DNA of 64,000 bases from Viridibacillus sp050278625 (GCF_050278625.1 NZ_JBNNTI010000020.1:1-64000), one strand, 5' to 3'; positions 53,514 to 62,300 are shown, counted from the stretch's first letter. Numbers and translations: made by a program. The notes: generated by a model not told the origin, from the letters alone.

Positions 53514-54300
53514 TTAATTCTTTTATTCCATAGTGAAATTTTGACGAAAGACGAGCGTCTCGAACGAAGCCATATTGCCCAAATAACGCTGATTTGAAGT
53601 GTGCTTTTAAAACAATTCGTTTCTTTGCAACACGCTCTGCTTGTGACATCCATTCATCTGATAAACCTTCATGAAGCCCTGCTTGTCGAAGTGGTTGAAA
53701 GCTAGTAGACTCTTCAATCGTTTCTTCAAACATTGGATCCATATAAACAACATCAAAACTATTGTCAGGCTGTAACTTCAAATAATCTAGCGCTACTGAA
53801 TGAACAACTTTAATCTGCTCCATACAAGAAAGAAGGGGTAAGTCAGTAATATCATAGCGCTTCATCCCTTCACTGACGATGAAAGCAACATTAGCATTCC
53901 CTTCACAGCCAATGACTTCGCCTGATTCACCGACCGCAAATGCTGCCATCATACTATCTGTCGCCATACCTAAAGTACAATCCAGAAAGGTGTCACCTTC
54001 GTTCAACTGGCATGCAGCTAAAAAGGTATCTATTTCCCCTCTTGCCGCGCGTTTCAAGCGAAATGCCGCAGAGCTTGGATGGAAGAAGAACGGAGCGTCT
54101 GCCCCTAGCGTATAATATTCATAGCGATTTTTTCCTGCAACAATCACGTTTGCATTATAATATGATGCCATTTTCGCAACCCCACGCTTTTTCCGCTCAA
54201 CAAAGCGCGCATTTAATGCTTCACATGCTCGTTCCGCAAATTTCTTCGATAATGCATCTGGTCTTGCCGCAGTTGTTACTATCGTAGTTATTTCGTGCAT
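53509..54300 (-). CDS. Class I SAM methyltransferase, RsmJ-like
   Basis: A 263-residue protein. A leading region (1-85) precedes a Rossmann methyltransferase core with FLDCTLGMATDSMMAAFAVG (motif I, about 102-121), GCEGN (acidic end of strand 2) and VVYMDPMFEETIE (about 185, the D-P-M-F motif of RsmJ-type rRNA guanine methyltransferases). Probable RNA methyltransferase; the target is inferred. It overlaps brxA by 13 bp and is cotranscribed with it. Confidence 0.82.
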   Translation of the reverse strand: MHEITTIVTTAARPDALSKKFAERACEALNARFVERKKRGVAKMASYYNANVIVAGKNRYEYYTLGADAPFFFHPSSAAFRLKRAARGEIDTFLAACQLNEGDTFLDCTLGMATDSMMAAFAVGESGEVIGCEGNANVAFIVSEGMKRYDITDLPLLSCMEQIKVVHSVALDYLKLQPDNSFDVVYMDPMFEETIEESTSFQPLRQAGLHEGLSDEWMSQAERVAKKRIVLKAHFKSALFGQYGFVRDARLSSKFHYGIKELT

Positions 54301-54725
54301 ACTTGATCTAATACACCTGCTAAATGATCACGTACTTGCTCCATCGCGAATCCTTCGATTTGTTCACGAGGGATGAAGTAAGCTAATTGACCATCTTTTA
54401 ATATTGCAATAGAAGGAGAGCTTGGTAGTACTTCCTCAAAATAACTACGCATTTGGGCAGTTGCTTCTTTATCTTGTCCTGCAAATACTGTCACTAAATG
54501 ATCCGGTTTATGTTCAGCTGCTTCAAGAGCTGCAGCAACAGCTGGTCTTGCTAAACCTGCCGCACAACCACAGACTGAGTTAATGACTACTAGTGAAGTT
54601 CCTTTAGATTCTTGGACGTGTTCAGCTACTTCATCAGGTGTTAATAGCTCTGTAAATCCAACGTTAACTAGCTCCTCGCGCATCGGTTTTACAATTCCTA
54701 ACATATATTCTTCGTAAGCATTCAT
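54288..54725 (-). CDS. brxA: Bacilliredoxin BrxA (YphP)
   Basis: A 145-residue thioredoxin-fold protein with the CGC active site in VVINSVCGCAAGLARPAVAA (about 47-66). It removes bacillithiol from S-bacillithiolated proteins. Its place near thyA-dfrA-ypjP matches yphP of B. subtilis rather than the paralogue yqiW (brxB). Forms a two-gene unit with the downstream methyltransferase. Confidence 0.93.
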   Translation of the reverse strand: MNAYEEYMLGIVKPMREELVNVGFTELLTPDEVAEHVQESKGTSLVVINSVCGCAAGLARPAVAAALEAAEHKPDHLVTVFAGQDKEATAQMRSYFEEVLPSSPSIAILKDGQLAYFIPREQIEGFAMEQVRDHLAGVLDQVCTK

Positions 54726-54840
54726 ATTTTCTACCTCTTTCTTATCTATTCATATTTCTTGATTTATAAGGGTTTTCACCTTCTTATTGTATATGTACTT
54801 ACATATAATTTCACCCTTTTTCACTTCTTATGTGATTTTT

Positions 54841-54867
54841 TTGTGATTTTTTCAAAAAAGATCACAA
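54841..54867. promoter_or_regulatory. Palindrome upstream of brxA
   Basis: TTGTGATTTTTT pairs with AAAAAAGATCACAA, with one bulge. It lies about 115 bp upstream of brxA. It may be a terminator or an operator of the TGTGA type. Confidence 0.35.
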
Positions 54868-54898
54868 TACAAATTTGTGCATAATATACAACGAAAAA

Positions 54899-54939
54899 CG
54901 ATAAAGAGCGAAGCCCACTAATTGGCTATCGCTCTTTAT
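54899..54939 (-). terminator. Terminator left by a lost LexA-box-type gene
   Basis: GATAAAGAGCGA pairs with TCGCTCTTTATC. The loop shares CCACTAAT with the terminator at 33437. Confidence 0.75.
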
Positions 54940-54999
54940 CATATTTTAACCCTAATCGCATTTTTACTTCCTCATTCACCTTATTACGTAAAGCTACTT
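54926..54999 (-). pseudogene. C-terminal relic related to the 33.5-kb LexA-box gene
   Basis: Minus strand reads VALRNKVNEEVKMRLGLK and a few more codons to a stop at 54926, inside the terminator. It matches the out-of-frame tail at 33470-33541 (LLRNQVNDEVKKRLGLEQ). The rest of the gene has been deleted. Confidence 0.6.
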
Positions 55000-55135
55000 A
55001 TCTCGTACTTTTGCCAGAGGGCTTGTTACATCTTAAATTCCAATTAATTCGAATGTCATACAATCTAATTAATAGTGCAAACAGTAATATAAAGGTATAA
55101 TTGCCATATCTTAAAAATCAAAGGAGTTTTATCTT

Positions 55136-55579
55136 ATGAGTGAAAGAGTTCCCTATTATACTGTTGCACCTGATGGGTTGAAAATCATGATGGATATGGA
55201 GAAGTACACCAAAAAATCTACTATTAATCGAACTACTAGAGAACTTATCAAAATTAGAGTGTCCCAAATTAACGGTTGTGCTTATTGTATAGATACTCAT
55301 TCATCCGATGCTCGTAAGATGGGTGAAACGGAACAACGAATTTATTGTTTAAATGCTTGGAATGAATGTACTTTTTATACACTTGAAGAAAAAGTTGCTC
55401 TAGAACTATCTGAACATATTACTTTAATCCCTACTAAAAGAGTTCCTGAAGATCTGTATAAGCGAGTACGTGAACTGTATAACGATAGAGAATACGTTGA
55501 TCTTGTGCTAATCATCAATCAAATCAACAGTTGGAATAGAATTTCTATTGCAATGGGAAATATGGCAACCGAAAAATAA
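55136..55579 (+). CDS. AhpD-like carboxymuconolactone decarboxylase-family protein
   Basis: A 147-residue helical protein. The AhpD-type redox motif is present as NGCAYCIDTHSSDARKMGE (about 44-62, CxxC then His). Relatives act as alkylhydroperoxidases or in quinone/lactone chemistry. GGAG lies 8-9 nt before the ATG. Single gene with a terminator at 55588-55614. It probably protects from organic peroxides (inference). Confidence 0.88.
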   Translation: MSERVPYYTVAPDGLKIMMDMEKYTKKSTINRTTRELIKIRVSQINGCAYCIDTHSSDARKMGETEQRIYCLNAWNECTFYTLEEKVALELSEHITLIPTKRVPEDLYKRVRELYNDREYVDLVLIINQINSWNRISIAMGNMATEK

Positions 55580-55587
55580 TCCCTCTC

Positions 55588-55615
55588 AACGAGCATCTTA
55601 AGGTGTTCGTTTTTT
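55588..55615 (+). terminator. Terminator of the AhpD-like gene
   Basis: AACGAGCATC pairs with GGTGTTCGTT around TTAA, allowing G-T pairs, then TTTTTT. Confidence 0.75.
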
Positions 55616-55710
55616 CCTTTTACTTCTCATTATTCTTCTACCATCCCTAACTAATTAGCGCTTAGGGGCCATTGTATAAACACGATGACCGTCAAAACTA
55701 TTTTTTATAA

Positions 55711-57057
55711 TTAGAGTGTCAAACTATCAGATATACATTTTCCTACATAAAGGCCACTTGCTGCTGCTTGTGATAATGAATGAGTAACACCTGAACAATC
55801 TCCAATCAAATACAATCCTTTAATAGGTGCCTCAAACTGTTCATTGGTTTTAATAGTAGGAGCATAAAATTTCCCATCAATTCCATATAGCAAAGTATCT
55901 TTATCAATAGGTTCTTCAATAAATTGTTCTAAACGTGACAAAAATTGTTTAAGACCTTCAATATATAATTGTGGAATTTCTTTATTAAGGTCTCCATAAT
56001 CCCCAGATAGTGTAGGCTGTATATGATTATATTTCATCACGTTTGCCACTGTAGGTTGTCCCCTCAATAAATCCTCCAAACGCTGTACAATAATTCGATC
56101 TCGTCCTTGGTTAATTCCTTTAATAATTGTCCTTGCATATAAATTTGCTTCTGTGAGAGTAGGAAAATAACGTGGGATAAATAAAGTGAAATTTAGGTTA
56201 GAAGTGCCAGTCTTTTGTTCTCGAAAATTTTGACCGTCAGGCATAACTAAACCTTCTTCGTACTTACGGATAATACGTCCTTTTGGATTCATACAGTAAG
56301 TAGTTGCTGTGAAATGTTCGTGTTGATAAGAAAGTTTTGTTTCAAATGTATCTTTTAATATTGAGCGAAGTTGATTTTCTTTCATTTCTACTCGAATACC
56401 TAAATCTACGCGACTTTGTTCCTGTGTAATTTTAAGAGTCGAGCACATTTTTTTTAACCAATCTGTCCCAGAACGCCCAGTTGCAAATACTAATTGCTTA
56501 GAATGAACTATTCCTTGATTTGTAGTTATTTTAAAATGTTCTTTCTGTTTAACGATATGTTGTACATCTATCTGAAATCTGATATCTATCTTATTAAGTA
56601 AAAACTCATAGAGTTGCTGGAAAACATTTGTCGAAAGTATAGTACCTAGGTGCCGCACTTGTGTTGTTAGCATTTGTAAGCCACTTGACTCGGCTCTTTT
56701 GGTGAGATTTATATTATCTGTGGAGTATTTTAGAACTGAATTTCCACCAAAACGACATAGGATCTCATCTACTTCATCCATTAGTTTTATAAAAACTTCT
56801 TTACCTATTTTTTGCTCTAGCTCCCCTCCGAACCCATTTGTGTAATTAAATTTTCCTTCAGATTTTCCTAGGCCACCAAAACCAAAATATTTATCACATG
56901 TATTACAGTTACATGATTCCTCTTGTTCTAAAGGACAATTTCGATGATCTAATGGTTTTCCTTTATCAAGAATTAAAATATTTTTGTTGCTGTGGGCTAA
57001 TGTATAAGCCATAAAAACAGCGCTTACTCCGGAGCCGACGATTGTAACATCATACAT
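55711..57057 (-). CDS. FAD-dependent oxidoreductase (COG2509 type)
   Basis: A 448-residue flavoprotein. The dinucleotide fold is at the N-terminus (VTIVGSGVSAVFMAYTLAHS) and the second FAD motif near the C-terminus (LYLIGDCSGVTHSLSQAAAS). A Cys-rich insert CNCNTCDKY lies at about 49-57, then GGLGKSEGKFNYTNGFGG, both typical of COG2509 dehydrogenases. Substrate unknown. AGGTGA lies 6 nt before the ATG. It stands alone beside prophage relics. Confidence 0.88.
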   Translation of the reverse strand: MYDVTIVGSGVSAVFMAYTLAHSNKNILILDKGKPLDHRNCPLEQEESCNCNTCDKYFGFGGLGKSEGKFNYTNGFGGELEQKIGKEVFIKLMDEVDEILCRFGGNSVLKYSTDNINLTKRAESSGLQMLTTQVRHLGTILSTNVFQQLYEFLLNKIDIRFQIDVQHIVKQKEHFKITTNQGIVHSKQLVFATGRSGTDWLKKMCSTLKITQEQSRVDLGIRVEMKENQLRSILKDTFETKLSYQHEHFTATTYCMNPKGRIIRKYEEGLVMPDGQNFREQKTGTSNLNFTLFIPRYFPTLTEANLYARTIIKGINQGRDRIIVQRLEDLLRGQPTVANVMKYNHIQPTLSGDYGDLNKEIPQLYIEGLKQFLSRLEQFIEEPIDKDTLLYGIDGKFYAPTIKTNEQFEAPIKGLYLIGDCSGVTHSLSQAAASGLYVGKCISDSLTL

Positions 57058-57200
57058 ATTCTTTCACCTACTATTGAAATGTTTGGTTTTTATTTTCTAG
57101 TGTATAACAAATTTTCATTGCTGGGAAATAAACTTACATTAATTAGAGATACAAATGTTTGTAAATTCATAAGTTATTTAATAGTCGATAGATATTATTG

Positions 57201-57380
57201 TTACTTTTTAGTAACGTTTCCTTTCGATTGTTCATCCCTTTTATCTTGATTCTTCCACTTTCGTATTTGTGAATCAGACAGTTCTAATTGTTCAGCAACG
57301 TCTTTTAGCTTCATTTCACCACTACTGTTCTTCTACAATTCAAAAGCTTCATCACGTTTGGGGTTTCTCGGTTTATCCAT
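57201..57380 (-). pseudogene. Phage terminase small subunit N-terminus, with stop
   Basis: Minus strand from ATG at 57380: MDKPRNPKRDEAFEL, an in-frame TAG, then GEMKLKDVAEQLELSDSQIR and KWKNQDKRDEQ to a stop at 57201. This is the helix-turn-helix start of TerS proteins. It is truncated and stop-broken. Confidence 0.7.
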
Positions 57381-57510
57381 CTTTCATAACACCACCTCCG
57401 AATAATCAATTGTCTCTGTATCACCTCATTATGCTAATTGCCATTCAATTTAGTTATAATCTTCCAATAAATAAAATATTATAATTAATAAGGAGGTGAT
57501 TAATATTTAA

Positions 57511-57630
57511 AAGAAATTAGGTATTCTTCTTTTTGCTGTAGCACTTTTTGGTGCAACATCTGCATTTGCTGCCTCTGCTGCTGGACCAAAATGTTACAGG
57601 GCAGGTACGTTATGGATATGCGAATACTAA
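57511..57630 (+). pseudogene. Small secreted peptide gene without a start codon
   Basis: AAGGAGGTGAT (57490-57500) is a perfect ribosome site, but the codons after it read ATT-TAA. From 57511 a fine signal peptide follows (KKLGILLFAVALFGATSAFA), then a 19-residue end with two Cys (GPKCYRAGTLWICEY). A terminator follows at 57673-57697. It looks like a recently killed exported peptide gene. Confidence 0.55.
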
Positions 57631-57672
57631 ATCATTAATAAAGATATAGATAATAGATTTTATGTTTAATTA

Positions 57673-57697
57673 AAAGCCACTTTGTAGTGGTTTTTTT
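57673..57697 (+). terminator. Terminator of the decayed peptide gene
   Basis: AGCCACT pairs with AGTGGTT around TTGT, then TTTTT. Confidence 0.75.
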
Positions 57698-57714
57698 ATT
57701 TATGCTAATTACTT

Positions 57715-57962
57715 TTAAAGACATAAAACTTTCTTCTGCTATTAAACTCTTCCTGTTGTTTTTTTCAGTATATTTACCTATATAGAATGCCAAAATCGGC
57801 TCTGTTATCAATACATCTAGCGCATGTTTGAAGCTACTAACCTAACAAAACTTTTATAGTCTTTAGATTCTTTCGGATTACGTACATTTACGCCTTTGCC
57901 AATCCTTGAAAATTTGAGCTTGTACACCACCGTCAATGTCAAATGTGATAGTATTCAGACCT
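57715..57962 (-). pseudogene. RusA-type Holliday junction resolvase relic
   Basis: Minus-strand pieces in shifting frames read ITFDIDGGVQAQ, then GVNVRNPKESKDYKSFVRLV, then VLITEPILAFYIGKY. These fit the first two thirds of phage RusA resolvases. Several frameshifts and stops; not functional. A further phage-like fragment (TEYVTSPKYFYQK) lies upstream near 58050-58090. Confidence 0.6.
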
Positions 57963-58170
57963 CTACACCTATCATTCTGTTATATTCTTCAGTTAACCTT
58001 TCATCACAAAAGTTTTCATAAACACCGCGAGGATACTTTCTGATAAAAGTACTTAGGACTAGTAACATATTCTGTTTCAAAACATAAAATATTTATGATG
58101 ACTGACATTAAATTATTTTTCACTTCCAAAAAACCTAAAGGAGTTTTGTTGTACCTTAAGGAGGGACACA

Positions 58171-58343
58171 ATGGAAAATGATTATAATAAACAAGAGTGC
58201 CGAATCACCTGAAGCTTATGCTGCTACTACAAGCAGCGTTAGAAGCCTCATATAACAAAAATTCTACTAATCGAGATAATTATTTGCAAACAAAAGTTGA
58301 ACTATTATCGAAACAAATCGCTAGTCTAGAGAGTAAAAAATAG
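58171..58343 (+). pseudogene. Small coiled protein gene, frameshifted
   Basis: ATG at 58171 with AAGGAGG 6 nt upstream starts MENDYNKQE, which stops after 13 codons. The following codons continue in another frame from about 58200 as a Leu/Ala-rich helix (MLLLQAALEASYNKNSTNRD, then YLQTKVELLSKQIASLESKK) to 58341. Either one frameshifted 57-codon gene or a short ORF followed by a separate one. It starts the small-gene cluster around the DUF1259 gene. Confidence 0.45.
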
Positions 58344-58372
58344 AATTTAATGTAACAGGAGTGATGTCTTTA

Positions 58373-58765
58373 ATGCCGAGTTTACAAACTCTTTGCAGTC
58401 AATTTGCTCAAACTGTTAATGGGAAACCTACTATGAAACAAGGGAGGTGTTCAGTAGAAATTGAGCGTAACTTGTACGTCACTATTCAAGGTCGTCCTAG
58501 TCGTAGTGCGTTACCAGCTGGAATAACATTTGAATCATTAGATACCGAAGGGAATGCTCTCAACCTTGGTGAAGTCGCAGTACTTCAAGAAGAACTCCCC
58601 TTATTTGTTAATGCACTTGTGAGAAATAATTTAATAGTAAGCGCTATTCATAATCACTGGATTTTCATGAATCCTACAATCTTATACGTTCATTTTCAAT
58701 CTGTGGAGCCTCCATTATCTTTTGCAAATAAATTTTCGGATGCTTTCAAAGTTTTGCGACATTGA
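58373..58765 (+). CDS. Short DUF1259-family protein
   Basis: About 130 residues matching one DUF1259 (LppY/LpqO) module. It has GEVAVLQEELPLFVNALVRN, then the conserved His pair in IVSAIHNHWIFMNPTILYVH and the tail FANKFSDAFKVL. Family members are usually two-module exported proteins of about 280 residues; here there is one module and no signal peptide. Start ambiguous between 58361, 58364 and 58373; the last is best spaced from AGGAGTGAT. Flanked by two coiled small genes on the same strand. Function unknown. Confidence 0.75.
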   Translation: MPSLQTLCSQFAQTVNGKPTMKQGRCSVEIERNLYVTIQGRPSRSALPAGITFESLDTEGNALNLGEVAVLQEELPLFVNALVRNNLIVSAIHNHWIFMNPTILYVHFQSVEPPLSFANKFSDAFKVLRH

Positions 58766-58771
58766 ATAAAT

Positions 58772-58912
58772 TCAAAAATCACATCCATCTAATTCAACCA
58801 ACAAAACCAAATTTTTTTTACTCAAACGGTCCTCATCTGATTGTACTGGATGCAGTTCATATATATAGTCATCCAGCTCTCTCTGAGCCTCAAATAACTT
58901 TGTTAGATTCAT
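58772..58912 (-). pseudogene. Dimeric dUTPase N-terminal relic
   Basis: Minus strand from ATG at 58912: MNLTKLFEAQRELDDYIYEL, then DEDRLSKKNLVLLVEL, the start of phage-type all-alpha dUTPase (MazG-like, dUTPase_2). It stops at 46 residues, before the metal-binding motifs. Not functional. Confidence 0.7.
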
Positions 58913-59027
58913 AGTTTTCTTCCCGTCTCACTTAATTTTTGAAATTCACACTTTAAAGACCCTTCAAAAAAAATACATGTAACATAAAATAATTTTAATA
59001 TGACATTGATTACTGGAGGCTAACAGT

Positions 59028-59303
59028 TTGAATGAAATTAATAAAAACTTAGGTAAAGATAGAAACCAACTAGCACTTCAAGCTGCCGAACTAGCCGTCA
59101 TTGCTGATGTAATAACTACACTCGGTTATACAATATCAACTATTTCAGCAATACTTACATTGGAGGCAGAACAACAAAACCAAAATCATCAAGAAAATGA
59201 TAAGAAAAATAATAAAAACATGCAGAAACAGATTGATTATTTAACAATAGAATTAGAAAAACTTAAAAATCAAGTAAATAAAAAGAGCCACCATAGAAAA
59301 TAG
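59028..59303 (+). CDS. Small coiled-coil protein
   Basis: A 91-residue protein. Residues about 10-48 form an Ala/Ile/Thr-rich helix (LALQAAELAVIADVITTLGY, TISTISAILTL), possibly membrane-seeking. The second half is an Asn/Lys/Gln-rich coiled coil (MQKQIDYLTIELEKLKNQVN) with a basic end. The start is TTG with GGAGG 8 nt upstream. Same strand and similar make-up as the frameshifted gene at 58171, with the DUF1259 gene between. No family recognised. Confidence 0.65.
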   Translation: MNEINKNLGKDRNQLALQAAELAVIADVITTLGYTISTISAILTLEAEQQNQNHQENDKKNNKNMQKQIDYLTIELEKLKNQVNKKSHHRK

Positions 59304-59344
59304 TGTAAATCATTTCTCTATTATGAATGATTTAGCTTAGCCAT

Positions 59345-59630
59345 CATGAAACGTTAGTTATTACGTGCGCCATTTTCGTTCATTTCTTTTATCTGGTCAT
59401 TAAACTTGTTCCCAAACCATCACTACTTGGACATTCTAATTTTAATATTGCCCCTCATACGAACCTGTTTGAATACGTCCTTCGATTACTGCAAGACTTC
59501 CCTTCTTCAAAAATTTATCTGCGTTCTCAGCCTGTTTACGCCATACAATACAATGGGTCAAGTCTGCTTGTTGTTCTCTACTTGCATCCTTAAAAGTACG
59601 ATTAACTGCTAATGTGAAACGATTGGCAAA
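59345..59630 (-). pseudogene. Single-stranded DNA-binding protein relic
   Basis: Minus strand reads FANRFTLAVNRTFKDASREQ, then THCIVWRKQAENADKFLKKG and SLAVIEGRIQTGSYEGQY, followed by stops. This is the OB-fold core of a phage or second SSB. N- and C-terminal parts are missing. Confidence 0.75.
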
Positions 59631-59660
59631 ATAAAAAGCACCCCTAAGGATGCTTTAATA

Positions 59661-59963
59661 TTAGAACGACTCATTTTCTATCCAAACAGCATTTTTATCT
59701 TCTGGTTCATAAAACGAAACTATTTGTCTTCTTGCACCTGTAATCGCTTCTATTTCAGAAGGGAAATTTGCTATAGATGATATAAATGGCCCCTCTTGCT
59801 CACTGCCTTGATAGTAGTGACTGGTTACAAAATGAAAATATCCATGAGCATCTTTAGTGATTCTTATTTTAATCTTCTGATCACCAATTTTAACAATAAA
59901 TTGGCTAATAATTTCTTCGACACTCTTAAATGCTTTATCTTCTAAATAATCTATATATGACAT
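59661..59963 (-). CDS. Conserved-looking hypothetical protein
   Basis: A 100-residue soluble acidic protein (MSYIDYLEDKAFKSVEEIIS). Its middle alternates beta-like segments (KIKIRITKDAHGYFHFVTSH). No motif recognised. GGGAGG lies 8 nt before the ATG; the frame to 59984 has none. It lies at the edge of the prophage remnant, transcribed in the phage direction, so a phage origin is possible. Confidence 0.65.
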   Translation of the reverse strand: MSYIDYLEDKAFKSVEEIISQFIVKIGDQKIKIRITKDAHGYFHFVTSHYYQGSEQEGPFISSIANFPSEIEAITGARRQIVSFYEPEDKNAVWIENESF

Positions 59964-60082
59964 GATATTCGCCTCCCACAACAATTATAAGTTGTAGAAG
60001 AATGCAAGTCTGTGACGTAAATCACATTACACTCGTTCAAACGAATAATATAGTCAGCCCTACACATCGTGTTTAAGTCGTT

Positions 60083-60147
60083 CTATCCAAATAATTGCAT
60101 TAATGCCTCTTCTGGCAGATAAATCGGTTCTTTATCCCATATAAGTA
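60083..60147 (-). pseudogene. Short 3' gene remnant
   Basis: Minus strand reads LIWDKEPIYLPEEALMQLFG to a TAG at 60083. Upstream is closed by a stop. Parent unknown. Confidence 0.25.
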
Positions 60148-60158
60148 CTTAAAAACCA

Positions 60159-60851
60159 TTAACTCTGTGCCTGCATATAAACTTCTTCATACGGCTGAAC
60201 AATGACAAAACCATCTCCTTCAAACCTCATTTGAATCGATTCTCCACTACCTCTTCCAATGAAGGTTTTTAGTGAAATATCCGTTTGAAATTCAGGTTGA
60301 AGGTTTCCCGACCACGCTACAGTTGCATTTGGATCTGTAATAATTGGTTTTCCTGGTGTTACACGTAATGTGAGTGGTTCATAATGGGCTGTAATGGCAA
60401 TCATACCAGTTCCTTCACACCGAACATTAAACAAACCACCTGCCATCATACCTGCTACTTTTCTCATAAGCTTAATATTGTGCTTGATAGATGGTTCGAA
60501 TGCAAGTAGGTCATTTCCATTTACATAAATTGCTTCGTTCTGTAAATAAAGAATAATGATTTTTTTCCCACTGTCAGCAAGATATAACTTTCCTTGCCCA
60601 TTTGCCTTCATGAGGGCAGCACCTTCACCAGTCAAGGCCTTTTTGAACATAGCCCCAATTCCATGTTCTAAAATACCTTCTCTCTCAAACTTAATCCTTC
60701 CATGATAAGCGACCATTGATCCTGCCTTGGCCCAAACGAGTCCATCAAGATTCACCTCCAGCAAACGAGGTGTCTCTAATTCAAAAAATCCTTCTCCTTT
60801 ATCCTCTTGCTCCGTATTTTTAATAAATTCAGGAATCGAGTATTTATTCAT
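60159..60851 (-). CDS. AIM24-family protein
   Basis: A 230-residue TRAP-like beta-barrel protein (AIM24 / TIGR00266 family). Typical features are WAKAGSMVAYHG near residue 40, the glycine-rich GGLFNVRCEGTGMIAITAHY (about 137-156) and repeated short beta strands. The last third carries AWSGNLQPEFQTDISLKTF. Bacterial roles are unclear (membrane stress and biogenesis have been suggested for the yeast namesake). AAAGG lies 9 nt before the ATG. Single gene. Confidence 0.88.
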   Translation of the reverse strand: MNKYSIPEFIKNTEQEDKGEGFFELETPRLLEVNLDGLVWAKAGSMVAYHGRIKFEREGILEHGIGAMFKKALTGEGAALMKANGQGKLYLADSGKKIIILYLQNEAIYVNGNDLLAFEPSIKHNIKLMRKVAGMMAGGLFNVRCEGTGMIAITAHYEPLTLRVTPGKPIITDPNATVAWSGNLQPEFQTDISLKTFIGRGSGESIQMRFEGDGFVIVQPYEEVYMQAQS

Positions 60852-60861
60852 GCCACACAAC

Positions 60862-61245
60862 CTTTCATTTTTTTACATATACGTAGACATGTGCAACCAA
60901 GTTTCAATTAAAGCCCCCTAGCTAAATGATAAAGGGAACTTCTCTATGTTCCTTTTTCTACTTTTAACTTTAAAAACATTAATATTTAGAAATATGGACA
61001 GACATCATATTACTCCATGTTTCAATATTATATATTATCTCCTTAACCAAACATTCGTTGTCCAATTATATGCTGTTCAGCAAATTCTTTTTCTCATAGC
61101 CTAATTGTAAAACGAATTTAGTTACGGTGAAAATATTACAAATTTTAAGGGAAGCTACTTTTGCCTTCATTTACATTTTATATGCATTAACTCAATTAGA
61201 CTTAAGCTCGTTTTGTTCAATCAAACAAGTTTAACAATTACTACT
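60862..61245. other. Intergenic region
   Basis: AT-rich with no gene seen. Holds the AIM24 gene promoter and the 3' flank of the GyrI-like gene. Confidence 0.5.
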
Positions 61246-61701
61246 TTAATATATGGGTACACAAATTTCACAATGATGATTATTAACCATTTTAACTACA
61301 TACCTTTCGATAATTGGTCTTACTTCATCAAATTGATATCCTTGCCTTGATAATTCTGGAAAAATATTAATCCACGCTTTTTGAACCGCTTCTGCTGTAT
61401 GATTAATTTTAAAAACAGCATATTTTCCTCCAACAATATTCCCTTCTCTTATATAGCCATCAGTTACTGAATAGTCGTTTGAAACAACTATGCAAGTATC
61501 ATAACGGCAATTTTCAGGGTTAGTAGTTTCAGGGTTATCCTGAGCAATTCCAAGAATTATGGATTCGTCATTAAATAAATGGTTAGCTTTTGCCCATTCT
61601 TTTAATTTTTCCATTGTTGGCACATTGTTAATTCCATAAGGGCCAATCTGCCTTATGTAAGCAATCCGATATGCTGGAATCTTTTCAATCATAATATCCA
61701 T
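61246..61701 (-). CDS. GyrI-like effector-binding protein
   Basis: A 151-residue stand-alone GyrI-like (AraC_E_bind) domain. It shows the paired beta-beta-alpha halves: MIEKIPAYRIAYIRQIGPYG near the start and VGGKYAVFKINHTAEAVQKA (about 90-109). The domain binds small molecules; free-standing ones can hydrolyse or sequester drugs, or act with a regulator. No DNA-binding region. GGAGG lies 10 nt before the ATG. Confidence 0.88.
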   Translation of the reverse strand: MDIMIEKIPAYRIAYIRQIGPYGINNVPTMEKLKEWAKANHLFNDESIILGIAQDNPETTNPENCRYDTCIVVSNDYSVTDGYIREGNIVGGKYAVFKINHTAEAVQKAWINIFPELSRQGYQFDEVRPIIERYVVKMVNNHHCEICVPIY

Positions 61702-62105
61702 GATCTGCTTGCCTCCTTTAAAGAATAAATAACTTGTTCATTACAAGATTACTACGCTTTAAAATAGAATGCACAGTCTTTTTTTAAATTATTTACATAA
61801 ATTTTAATATTTACATTTGTGGTTTTCAGGAGTATAGTCCCCTTTAAATTCTATTAATATATTCCCCTGTACCCGTAAGTTTTTAACAGAAGCTTTTCTC
61901 TTTATATTTAAGGTTCCCCGCCTTTAGTGTAAAATTCTTTTTCTTATTGAACTAACCTGCTTCGTTTGTACAATAAGTTCGAATGAAATAAAGCTTTAAT
62001 CCTTCTTGGATTAACGCCCCCGGTAGTTTCAGTGGAATGTTTCACAAATAAGAGAAAATAGATTATACTAGACTAACTATCATATTCAAAAAGGAGGAAT
62101 TTCCT
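61702..62105. other. Intergenic region
   Basis: No gene seen in about 400 bp. Candidate promoter for the lysine-rich protein gene lies near its 3' end (TTTCACAAATAAG to TAGACTA). Confidence 0.4.
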
Positions 62106-62300
62106 ATGACCGAGAATAATCAATCCGAAGCACCAAAAAAGAAAATCAGCCTGAAAGAGGCAGTGAAGCAGCAGCTTGAAATCAAAAAGAATCAGTCCTC
62201 TGTTAATAAAGGAAAAAAGAATGTCGACCTTTCAACAAAAAAAATGAAAAGCCAGCAAACGAAAAAAACAAGTAATACCCGTAGAAAAATGGGTGTTTAA
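62106..62300 (+). CDS. Small lysine-rich protein
   Basis: A 64-residue, strongly basic protein with 16 lysines (EAPKKKISLKEAVKQQLEIK near the start) and a TRRKMGV end. It looks disordered or nucleic-acid binding. GGAGG lies 8 nt before the ATG. Its stop overlaps the ATG of a collapsed ywbE gene (TAATG), so the two formed an operon. No family named. Confidence 0.65.
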   Translation: MTENNQSEAPKKKISLKEAVKQQLEIKKNQSSVNKGKKNVDLSTKKMKSQQTKKTSNTRRKMGV

